Shown piece by piece: positions 17,290 to 24,053 of a stretch of DNA of 33,693 nucleotides. How positions within the stretch are numbered: the stretch's first letter is position 1; the number at the start of each line of letters is the position of its first letter. Made by a program: the position numbers and the translations under genes. Under the pieces are notes generated by a model. The model was not told the DNA's origin. It made no database searches and saw only the letters and a program-made list of their open reading frames with translations. The stretch spans positions 1 through 33,693 of the forward strand of contig DALTWF010000019.1 of NCBI GenBank assembly GCA_029987235.1, written 5' to 3'. The DNA is from Methanocorpusculum sp. (GTDB taxonomy: Archaea; Halobacteriota; Methanomicrobia; Methanomicrobiales; Methanocorpusculaceae).

Positions 17290-18056
17290 GTTCCGCCTCC
17301 TGATACTACCGGTTTTTTCTTTGCTACCGCGTGACCCAGTATCTTTCCTGCAAAGAATCCGCCGACGATTAATAGCAGGAAGAGGAAGATTCCGGTGAGG
17401 AATGTTAAAATAACGCCTGCAAAGCCGAATGCGAATGCAAGGGCCATTACTCCTGCATAGGATGCGGAGCTGCGTGCCGGGGCGCTGGATGCATAGACTT
17501 CGCCGGATGAGCCGTCGATGAGAAGGCGGTATTCGGTTCCTTTGTACGTGTAGGTTACCTGGTAGAGCGGGAAGTAGACAAGTGCCTGGTCAATTGCTTC
17601 TCCTTCGAGGTCCGGAAGGTAGGAGTCAATTGCGATGTCCGGTTTTAAGATTTCTGCAGAGCCGGTGGATACCGAGGCGTCATAAACTTTGATGTCTCCC
17701 GGGGGAATTATCAGGTTCTGCAGACCGGGAAGGGTGGTTCCGCGTGCGGGTTTGACGATTGCCTGTACTTTTGCTCCGGTTTTGCGGTTAAACAGAAAGA
17801 CCGGGAAGAAGATGTTGGAAAATGTTTTGATTTTCGCACCTGCTTCGAGGTCTTTGGCGTTAGCCGGGCTTGCGGTCCATCGTTTAAAGATTCCGCGTGC
17901 GGCGTTCTCATTGATTGAGAATGGCAGCAGATAGAAGAACAGGGCGTATCTTCTGTCAATGTATGTCACTGTACCGCAAAAGCTGCATGTAACCATCTGG
18001 GTTCCGGGTTTGACGTCGAGGCCGGAGCCGCATTTGGGGCATGTGAAATTGGACAT
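17286..18056 (-). CDS. Membrane-anchored zinc-ribbon protein, first gene of the cluster
   Basis: The 256-residue product has an N-terminal zinc ribbon (CPKCG 6-10, CSFCG 24-28). A first domain follows with FFYLLPFSINENAARGIFKR, WTASPANAKDLEAG and FFPVFLFNR, then a second with ALVYFPLYQVTYTYKGTEYR, LLIDGSSGEVYAS. Two membrane helices come next (~200-245), and it ends in a basic tail. The domain pair matches that of the next gene, with PFW changed to PLY in the second copy. It has a TATA-like box 25-34 bases before its ATG and heads the six-gene operon. The role is unknown; a membrane-bound sensor or partner of the SPFH-like protein is a reasonable guess. Confidence 0.82.
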   Translation of the reverse strand: MSNFTCPKCGSGLDVKPGTQMVTCSFCGTVTYIDRRYALFFYLLPFSINENAARGIFKRWTASPANAKDLEAGAKIKTFSNIFFPVFLFNRKTGAKVQAIVKPARGTTLPGLQNLIIPPGDIKVYDASVSTGSAEILKPDIAIDSYLPDLEGEAIDQALVYFPLYQVTYTYKGTEYRLLIDGSSGEVYASSAPARSSASYAGVMALAFAFGFAGVILTFLTGIFLFLLLIVGGFFAGKILGHAVAKKKPVVSGGGT

Positions 18057-18080
18057 ATGATACTCTTTGCTATATGATGT

Positions 18081-18090
18081 ATTAAATATG
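18081..18090 (-). promoter_or_regulatory. TATA-like box of the six-gene zinc-ribbon/SPFH operon
   Basis: The minus strand reads CATATTTAAT 25-34 bases before the first ATG, which implies a leaderless or very short-leader transcript. Nothing else is recognisable in the rest of the ~200-base intergenic stretch up to 18260. Confidence 0.5.
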
Positions 18091-18260
18091 CCGGCACAAG
18101 AGGTTGCGCTCTGTTAATGTACAGGGTTAGTGCGGGGGTTTTATCTGGTTTGAAGTGCAATAGGTATGCTGTCCCTGTGTCATTTTCCCGGCCGTAGAAA
18201 GTACGGAGGATTCTTCACACTTGATGCAGGGATACTGTTTTAAGGTGTTAAAAAAGGAAA

Positions 18261-19232
18261 TTACTTCTGTCCAACCACAGTGCCGAGCAGACTTTTTATC
18301 ATTTCATACTGCAGCACTAAACCGTTTTCCTCGGCAATTTCCCCGCAGAGAGAGGAAAGGGCCATCCATAAGGCGTCCAGTAAATCAGATACCGGGGCAA
18401 GTGTTCCTGTTAAGGAAATATGCAGATTGAGCCCTTCATCTGAATTTTTCGCATACCGTGAAGTGACGGTTTCCAGAGATTTCCAGCCACCTGATAATTT
18501 GACTGGTACACCACTCTTATTGAGTTCGGCATACCAGAAGGTAAACATCACCGGCACCTCGTCATCCGCTGAGAAACCGGTTTTCCCCGGAATCTGAACG
18601 GTTACGTCAAGCGAAATCTCCGGTTTTTTGTCTGCATTGGCGGCAATCTCTGACAGTTTGTCTTTCGCATTCTGCATATTCTCTTTTGCCTGCTCCGGTA
18701 CCTGAGACTCAATAAAACTCAGGACCGGTTTGTCCTCAGCCGCAGTCTGCAGCAGGTCCTGCACCGTATCCAGATTTATATTCTGTATGGCATTCAGTAC
18801 AGGTTTTTCCGCTGCTGCCGTCTGAAGCAGATTTGCTGCTCCCTCCGGGATTTGCGACTCAATAAAACTCAGAACCGGTTTTTCTTCGCCGGATGATGAA
18901 AGAAGATTTTTCACCGGCAGGGACTGATTGTTGTTAAAAGAGGTAAACTTTGCAGAAAGCGTCTCTTTCAGATTTTCCGTCCTGCCCATGGCATCGGAAA
19001 GCAGGGATTTTGCACCCGCTACTACAGGTTTTTCATTTTGGAGGGTTTCAACCTGTGACAATGCATCATCCAGCGTCTGCACCGCTGCATCTTTCAGCTC
19101 CGCCTTTTTATCCGTAACACCGGCAATATTTCCGATGCCGGCATCAGACGGGAGAGCAAAAGCAGAAACCGCTCCGCAGAAGAGCGTTATGCAGAGCAGG
19201 AAAATAATCAGGATTGAAATACATTTATGCAT
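18261..19232 (-). CDS. Exported protein with 25-residue EKPV repeats
   Basis: The 323-residue product starts with a signal peptide (basic MHK, hydrophobic core ~5-20, small residues around AVSAFA near 21-26). Its middle contains repeats marked by E/D-KPV at residues 67, 117, 142 and 167, i.e. a 25-residue period. The best-conserved units read EKPVLSFIESQIPEGAANLL and DKPVLSFIESQVPEQAKENM. The C-terminal half (~200-323) looks like a folded beta-rich domain (ISLDVTVQIPGKTGFSADDE and on). No C-terminal anchor is seen. I do not recognise the family. It is probably a secreted or surface protein; a TATA-like box precedes it, and it lies next to another surface-protein gene. Confidence 0.8.
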   Translation of the reverse strand: MHKCISILIIFLLCITLFCGAVSAFALPSDAGIGNIAGVTDKKAELKDAAVQTLDDALSQVETLQNEKPVVAGAKSLLSDAMGRTENLKETLSAKFTSFNNNQSLPVKNLLSSSGEEKPVLSFIESQIPEGAANLLQTAAAEKPVLNAIQNINLDTVQDLLQTAAEDKPVLSFIESQVPEQAKENMQNAKDKLSEIAANADKKPEISLDVTVQIPGKTGFSADDEVPVMFTFWYAELNKSGVPVKLSGGWKSLETVTSRYAKNSDEGLNLHISLTGTLAPVSDLLDALWMALSSLCGEIAEENGLVLQYEMIKSLLGTVVGQK

Positions 19233-19259
19233 ATTCTCTAATTAGTAGTCTGCTACCAT

Positions 19260-19271
19260 CGTATTTAATAG
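19260..19271 (-). promoter_or_regulatory. TATA-like box for the EKPV-repeat protein
   Basis: CTATTAAATACG on the minus strand ends 28 bases before the ATG at 19232, the normal spacing for a short-leader archaeal message. Confidence 0.45.
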
Positions 19272-19307
19272 TTATCACAGCATCAGCCGGATTCACATAC
19301 AAAAGAC

Positions 19308-19315
19308 AAAAAAAA
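19308..19315 (-). terminator. Oligo-T terminator of the PEGA protein gene
   Basis: Eight T on the minus strand lie two bases after the TAA stop of the PEGA gene, separating it from the next gene's promoter. Confidence 0.55.
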
Positions 19316-19317
19316 GT

Positions 19318-20523
19318 TTATTTTCTTTTCAGGGTGAAAAGAACGCCTGCTGCAAGAAGTCCTGCAAGAAGACCTGCTGCCGGCAACGGTGTTGATGTCG
19401 GAACCGGTGATGATGCCGGACTCATTGCAACCGACTTCTGGACACTCTCACCTGGATTTAACGTAAAAGTGTCCTGGTAGTCATTATATCCGGCAGCAGA
19501 AAGCTTAAGGATATGGGACCCCTTCTCAAGACCCGGAATAGTTACCGGAGTCATACCATAGAACAGATTGTCAATGTAGATGTAAGCACCTGACGGAGAG
19601 GAAGAAACTGCAACAGAACCTTTTGCATTCTGATCTTTCTCCAGAGCGAACTGCATAGTCTTGGTCTGACCGGAACTGACAGAGAAAGTCTGACTCTGGG
19701 AAGCGTAACCATCTGCTGAAACCATTACCGTATGAGTAGTTGCAGAAGTGTACGGCCCTAAAGTTACCCCCCCTCCATTAATCGGAGTTGTTCCAAAATA
19801 TGCGCCGTCAACGTAAACTGCAGCACCCCCCGGAACAGTGATAACAGTCACATAACCATAAGAGTTGTCACTCTGCAGGTTTGCGGAAAGTGTTGAAGTT
19901 TTACCGTCTTTTACCGAAACTGTAGAACTGTACGGCTTGTAATCCGGTTTTTTGATAAGAACATCATAAGTTCCCGAGGAAAGGTACAGCGTAAGCGGAG
20001 TAGTCCCACGGTAACAGTTGTCAATGTAAACATCTGCCCCGCTCGGGTTGGAGTTTACGGAAAGATATCCTTCGGATACTTTCTTGTACAATGTCGGATA
20101 AAGAGTAGTCTCGCTTCCGGTATTGATGCCGACAGTTGTGTTATACTCGTCATATCCGGATTTTGCAAGAGATACCGAGTGACGTCCGGTTTCAAGAGTT
20201 ACTGAAATCGGAGTCTTTCCCTGGTAACGTCCGTCAACATACAGAGAGCATCCGTCCGGACTGGAGTTTACATAAAGGTAGCCGTAGGACGGTGAATAGG
20301 AAGAAACATAAACCGGTTCGTAGACGGTTTCATAGACATAATACGGAGTCGGAGTCGGATCATAGTCGTAAGATAAGGCCGCTGCAAGAAGACCTGCTCC
20401 AATAGCATCCTCAATTTCATCCCAGTCATAATCATCATCAACATCTGCTGCAGCAACAGACGGGAAAATGAAAAGACCAAGGAGAACAATTCCTGCAATT
20501 AATGCAATGGCTGTTTTTTTCAT
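19318..20523 (-). CDS. Surface-anchored PEGA-domain protein (four repeats)
   Basis: The 401-residue product has a signal peptide (~1-26, ending SVAAA) and an Asp/Tyr-rich low-complexity segment (~27-80). Four PEGA-type beta repeats follow, starting about residues 82, 153, 223 and 302. Each has a core such as VNSSPDGCSLYVDGRYQGKT, VNSNPSGADVYIDNCYRGTT or VSSSPSGAYIYIDNLFYGMT. The C-terminus is a Pro/Ser/Thr linker followed by PLPAAGLLAGLLAAGVLF and KRK. PEGA domains occur on archaeal and bacterial surface proteins and are thought to be structural or binding modules. The tail is a tripartite sorting-like anchor also present on the nucleotidase at 28868. The gene has its own promoter and terminator. 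Confidence 0.9.
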   Translation of the reverse strand: MKKTAIALIAGIVLLGLFIFPSVAAADVDDDYDWDEIEDAIGAGLLAAALSYDYDPTPTPYYVYETVYEPVYVSSYSPSYGYLYVNSSPDGCSLYVDGRYQGKTPISVTLETGRHSVSLAKSGYDEYNTTVGINTGSETTLYPTLYKKVSEGYLSVNSNPSGADVYIDNCYRGTTPLTLYLSSGTYDVLIKKPDYKPYSSTVSVKDGKTSTLSANLQSDNSYGYVTVITVPGGAAVYVDGAYFGTTPINGGGVTLGPYTSATTHTVMVSADGYASQSQTFSVSSGQTKTMQFALEKDQNAKGSVAVSSSPSGAYIYIDNLFYGMTPVTIPGLEKGSHILKLSAAGYNDYQDTFTLNPGESVQKSVAMSPASSPVPTSTPLPAAGLLAGLLAAGVLFTLKRK

Positions 20524-20546
20524 ATACTACATTATATACTCTTATA

Positions 20547-20556
20547 CTATAAAAAC
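20547..20556 (-). promoter_or_regulatory. TATA-like box for the PEGA protein
   Basis: GTTTTTATAG on the minus strand lies 24-33 bases before the ATG, consistent with an archaeal core promoter and a very short leader. Confidence 0.5.
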
Positions 20557-20709
20557 AAATTCATCTCATTTTCAAAAAACAGCCGCACCACTCAAATCCG
20601 GTGGACAGTCACAAACACTACTGTTTTTTAACCATGGAAACCAAATGCATACTTACATTTTCTTCTAAGGGAAAAAGCGGGAAAAATCCCGTAAAACAGA
20701 TGATGCAAC

Positions 20710-21561
20710 ATGACTGAAATGCTTGTAAAAGACTATATGACAAAAGATGTCGTCACCGTCGAGATTCCATCCGGACGCGACGATGTACTGCGCATCTTAA
20801 AGCGCACCGGAATTTCCGGCGTTCCGGTAATCAAAGCAAAAACCAAGGAACTCTTAGGCATTGTGACCCGAAAAGACCTTCTTCACACCCCTGAAGAAAA
20901 CCAGGTCGCAATTCTGATGTCAAGCAGCCCGGTAATTATCGGTTCCAAGGCAACATTAACCGAAGCAGCCGAGTTAATGAACGAGAAAAACATCAGAAGA
21001 CTTCCGGTTGTTGACGGAAAGAAACTGGTAGGTATAATCAGTGTTTCTGATATTGTGGGTGCGGTTGCAAAAATGAAGGACAACCGCGAACTCCGCGACG
21101 GATTCATCAGCAAAAAGACGGTTGCCGTATGGGAAGAGACTCCGCTTTGCGTTGTCGGAAAAATCATGGAACTTGCCCATGTTGACGCAATGCCTATCTT
21201 AAACTCCGAAAATAAACTGACCGGCATCATTTCCGAGCGCGATTTAATCCGCTCTTCAAAAATTGAAGACGATGTGCAGACCAGTGATTTCTCAACCGGA
21301 ACCGATGATGATGAGTGGACATGGGAAAGCATCCGCGACAACCACACTTTAACCTTCGGCATCTCCAAAGTCGAGCTCCCTTCAAGACCGGTTAAGGACT
21401 TCATGATTAAAAAAGTCATTGCAGTCCCGGCCAATGCAGAAGTTGCAGACTGCGCATTAAAGATGAAACGCGGGCGTGTTGACCAGCTTCCGGTTATCGA
21501 TAAAGACGGAAAACTCGCCGGAATGCTCTTTGACCGCGATATTGTCAAAGCACTGCTGTAA
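20710..21561 (+). CDS. Four-CBS-domain protein
   Basis: CBS pairs bind adenosine nucleotides or S-adenosylmethionine and regulate partner proteins or enzymes. The 283-residue product has four CBS units, at about 5-60, 67-122, 128-185 and 225-283, marked by recurring GIVTRKDLL, GIISVSDIV, GIISERDLI and GMLFDRDIV. The linker around residues 190-225 contains an acidic TGTDDDEWTWES segment and is not a known DNA-binding domain. No other catalytic domain is fused, so it is a stand-alone sensor or regulator. GATGATG six bases before the ATG is a possible ribosome-binding site. The target cannot be told from sequence; the thioredoxin pair lies just downstream but behind its own promoter. Confidence 0.92.
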   Translation: MTEMLVKDYMTKDVVTVEIPSGRDDVLRILKRTGISGVPVIKAKTKELLGIVTRKDLLHTPEENQVAILMSSSPVIIGSKATLTEAAELMNEKNIRRLPVVDGKKLVGIISVSDIVGAVAKMKDNRELRDGFISKKTVAVWEETPLCVVGKIMELAHVDAMPILNSENKLTGIISERDLIRSSKIEDDVQTSDFSTGTDDDEWTWESIRDNHTLTFGISKVELPSRPVKDFMIKKVIAVPANAEVADCALKMKRGRVDQLPVIDKDGKLAGMLFDRDIVKALL

Positions 21562-21614
21562 ACAGCAGACATCATCTCTTTTCCCTTTTTTCCTATACCC
21601 TTCCTCAATCATAA

Positions 21615-21623
21615 GGTATATTA
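21615..21623 (+). promoter_or_regulatory. TATA-like box for the thioredoxin pair
   Basis: GGTATATTA lies 25-33 bases before the ATG at 21648, so the transcript is probably leaderless. Confidence 0.45.
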
Positions 21624-21647
21624 ACTTTACCACCCTTATTATATAGT

Positions 21648-21917
21648 ATGTCTAAACCAGTCTTTTATGATTTTTTTGCAACCTGGTGCGGTCCCTGCAA
21701 AATGCAGACGCCAATCGTTGAAGAACTTGAGAAAAAACTCAGTGACAAGGTTGATTTCAAAGTTGTCGATGTAGACCAGAACCCTGATATTGCAGCCAAG
21801 TATGAGATTGCAGTCGTTCCTACATTAATTATCGAAGTTGATGGAAAAGTCATGCACAGAATTGAAGGTCTGACCGACGCCGCAACTCTTGAAAGTCTGC
21901 TTTCCGCATTCTTCTAA
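21648..21917 (+). CDS. Small thioredoxin (CGPC)
   Basis: This 89-residue protein is a minimal thioredoxin. It has strand VFYDFFATW, active site CGPC (Cys14 and Cys17), the acidic VVDVDQNPDIAAKY segment, cis-proline VVPT (near 63-66), and a C-terminal helix. The short length and compact fold match archaeal small thioredoxin/glutaredoxin-like proteins of methanogens, which pass electrons to disulfide targets. It is transcribed with the next gene, six bases downstream. The reductase that supplies electrons is not in the window. Confidence 0.93.
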   Translation: MSKPVFYDFFATWCGPCKMQTPIVEELEKKLSDKVDFKVVDVDQNPDIAAKYEIAVVPTLIIEVDGKVMHRIEGLTDAATLESLLSAFF

Positions 21918-21923
21918 GTATCC

Positions 21924-22256
21924 ATGACTGTAACTGTAGATGTAATCGGTTATACGTACCGTCCGTGCGGTCCGTTCCCGTGCGACAAGGACCGTTCATG
22001 TGGTCTTGAGGAATGTTTTGAAAAGGAAAAGCTTTCCTTTGCATTTCCGGCTCTGAAAAAATCTCTTGCGGAAAAATACGGTGATAAGGTTTCGGTAAAT
22101 CTTGTGCCGCTTGATAAGGAGATTCCAGAGTATGTAAAAGAACTGGTGCGTGAAAACCACCCCCCTCTTCCGATTATCCTCGTAAATGGCAGACTTGTTC
22201 CAATCGGCGCTGTTTCCGTTCCGAAAATTTCCGAATATATTGACCAGATTCTCTGA
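21924..22256 (+). CDS. Four-cysteine thioredoxin-fold candidate
   Basis: I do not recognise the family. The 110-residue product begins with a thioredoxin-like beta strand (VTVDVIGY) that leads into a Cys cluster RPCGPFPCDKDRSCGLEECF (Cys15, 20, 26 and 31). It later has LVPLD, then PPLPIILVNGRLVPIGAVSV, where the Pro before the strand resembles a cis-proline loop, and it ends in a helix. This order fits a thioredoxin fold with a widened CxxxxC site and an extra Cys pair, which might bind a metal or act as a second disulfide. It is the second gene after the small thioredoxin and is probably its partner or substrate. Confidence 0.78.
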   Translation: MTVTVDVIGYTYRPCGPFPCDKDRSCGLEECFEKEKLSFAFPALKKSLAEKYGDKVSVNLVPLDKEIPEYVKELVRENHPPLPIILVNGRLVPIGAVSVPKISEYIDQIL

Positions 22257-22257
22257 A

Positions 22258-22290
22258 CCGGAAAAAAGTTTATTTTTTTCTTTTTATTTT
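22258..22290. terminator. Bidirectional T-rich terminator between convergent genes
   Basis: The plus strand after the four-cysteine gene has TTTATTTTTTTCTTTTTATT. The minus strand after the ligase gene has AAACTTTTTTCCGG. Both transcripts therefore have T-rich stops in the 41-base gap. Confidence 0.5.
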
Positions 22291-22297
22291 ATTACTG

Positions 22298-23971
22298 TTA
22301 TTCCATCGTCTCAAGCAACCGGAAATCAACCTTGTTCATTTTAGTCATCGGCATCTCCTTTAAAACTCTGATGACTTTGGGCTGGTTCCAGCGGTTTAAG
22401 TGCTCTGCTGCGTATTTTTTGATTTCGGAAACCGCCTCATCTTCCGATGTGGAAGGAAACGCAAGCGTGACAAAGAGTTTGATTCTGGTGTCATCGCCGT
22501 TCCACGGCATGCCGACTGCGCAGACCTGATTTATTGCAGGGCATTTTTCCATCGTGTTTTCGATGACCGAAGGGTACACATTGTAGCCGTTTACCTTAAT
22601 CATTCTCTTGTAGCGCGATTTGAAAATCAGGTTGCCCTGTTCGTTTACCGTCACAATATCACCGGTATGCACCCAGGTCAATCCGTCTTCATGCACCCGC
22701 ATTACATCGGCTGTCGCCTCCGGGTTTTTGTAATAACCCTTCATCATAATCGGACCGGAAATACATAATTCGCCTTCCTGTGAGTTTGGAATGACTCTGG
22801 TTGTTCCCGGCTCGACCAGACATATTTTGTTGTAGCGAAGCGGCTGACCGATACATCCTTCAGGGAATTCCTCAAGTCCGAGCGGAGTAAGCATGCAGCA
22901 GCCGCAGACCTCGGTTAAGCCGTATCCGGGCAGAAGTTCCGTATTTGAGAGCGGTTTGTACCGTTTGACAAGGTCGGGCGAGACTTTGTCTCCGCCGGTC
23001 ACAATGTGTTCGACAAATGAGAGGTTTTTTCCTACGAAGAACGGATACATCTTCTCAAACATAGCCGGAACACCGGGTAGAATCGCGATTTTTTCGTCCA
23101 GAATCAGTTTTGCGCATGATTTTGCAGAGAAACTCGGCAGAAGATATGCAGAACTGCCGCTCATTAGCGGGGCGTGAATAACAATGGAAAGACCGAATGC
23201 GTGAAATACCGGAAGAATCGAGAGGAATTTGGTGCCTATGTGGGCTTTTCCGTTGAGTTTGTTTAAGACGATTTCCGAGGTGCTGACGTTGATTGCCTTA
23301 TTTGTAAGCAGTACACCCTTTGCTTCGCCGGTGGTACCTCCCGTATACATTACTGCTGCTACATCATCAGTCTGCACCGTATCCTCAGGCAGCCCTCCAC
23401 CGGATGAAAGGAATTTGTGGCCGTCTTCAAGAATATCGCCGAACCTGACCGCAGATGCTATCTTTTTTGCCTTGTGGTTTGAAACGGCAAGGTATGCTTT
23501 CATAGCGCGGCCTTTGATGTCTTTGGGGAAAAATGCGCCGATTTTACAGCGGATGACAAGTGCGCCGAGTCCTTCACAGAGTCCTTCGTTCATTTCAAAG
23601 GCAAGGACAAAGCGGCTTTCGGTCAGTTTTATACAGTGTTCAAGTTCCTGTCTGGTCGAAAGCGGGTGAATAAGGTTGCATATTGCGCCGATTCTGTTTA
23701 CCGCATAAACGGCAATAACACACTGAGGAATGTTGGGGAGGAAAATGGAAATGAAATCACCTTTTTTAACACCCAAACGCACGAGACCTGCTGCAAACGA
23801 GTCAACAAGTTCAAAGAGTTCCGCATAATTTATGCGGGTGCCGAAGTAGTACAGTGCCTGGGCTCTATCTGCACCGTGTTTTCTGCCGTACTGAAATAAT
23901 GAGTAAAGCGAGCGCATGTCGGCTTCGGTAAAATCGAATGTCTTCACGCTGTCATTTCTATATACGTCCAT
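22298..23971 (-). CDS. AMP-forming acyl-CoA synthetase/ligase
   Basis: The enzyme activates a carboxylic acid with ATP to an acyl-adenylate and passes it to CoA. The 557-residue product has all core motifs: the P-loop YTGGTTGEAKGV (209-220), GYGLTE (349-354), HTGD (435-438), the hinge YKRMIKVNGYNVYP (454-467) and the C-terminal catalytic Lys in KMNK (about 547). The lineup is closest to medium/long-chain fatty-acyl and 4-coumarate-type ligases. Archaeal membranes are made of isoprenoid ethers, so the substrate is uncertain; branched-chain, aryl or imported fatty acids are possible. It has its own TATA-like box and stands alone. Bacterial origin by transfer is plausible. Confidence 0.9.
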   Translation of the reverse strand: MDVYRNDSVKTFDFTEADMRSLYSLFQYGRKHGADRAQALYYFGTRINYAELFELVDSFAAGLVRLGVKKGDFISIFLPNIPQCVIAVYAVNRIGAICNLIHPLSTRQELEHCIKLTESRFVLAFEMNEGLCEGLGALVIRCKIGAFFPKDIKGRAMKAYLAVSNHKAKKIASAVRFGDILEDGHKFLSSGGGLPEDTVQTDDVAAVMYTGGTTGEAKGVLLTNKAINVSTSEIVLNKLNGKAHIGTKFLSILPVFHAFGLSIVIHAPLMSGSSAYLLPSFSAKSCAKLILDEKIAILPGVPAMFEKMYPFFVGKNLSFVEHIVTGGDKVSPDLVKRYKPLSNTELLPGYGLTEVCGCCMLTPLGLEEFPEGCIGQPLRYNKICLVEPGTTRVIPNSQEGELCISGPIMMKGYYKNPEATADVMRVHEDGLTWVHTGDIVTVNEQGNLIFKSRYKRMIKVNGYNVYPSVIENTMEKCPAINQVCAVGMPWNGDDTRIKLFVTLAFPSTSEDEAVSEIKKYAAEHLNRWNQPKVIRVLKEMPMTKMNKVDFRLLETME

Positions 23972-24014
23972 AGTTTTCCCCGGTTAATACTATGTATATT
24001 TTTGCGCTGGTTTG

Positions 24015-24025
24015 TTTTATATATG
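24015..24025 (-). promoter_or_regulatory. TATA-like box for the acyl-CoA ligase
   Basis: CATATATAAAA on the minus strand lies 44-54 bases before the ATG, so this transcript would have a leader of about 20 bases. Confidence 0.5.
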
Positions 24026-24040
24026 ATGGTTTGAAGAGAG

Positions 24041-24047
24041 AAAAAAA
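24041..24047 (-). terminator. Oligo-T terminator after the first PAN gene
   Basis: Seven T on the minus strand follow the stop codon of the PAN gene by about six bases. Confidence 0.5.
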
Positions 24048-24053
24048 GAAAAA

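Noticed and set aside
13486..18056. Reading the SPFH/YdjI-like cluster as a prophage because such proteins are named virion core
   Set aside because: No capsid, terminase, integrase or att sites. The name comes from distant similarity, and the neighbours are zinc-ribbon membrane proteins.
20883..21608. 241-residue minus-strand frame over the CBS gene
   Set aside because: Antisense to a clear four-CBS protein, Ser-rich and without motifs.
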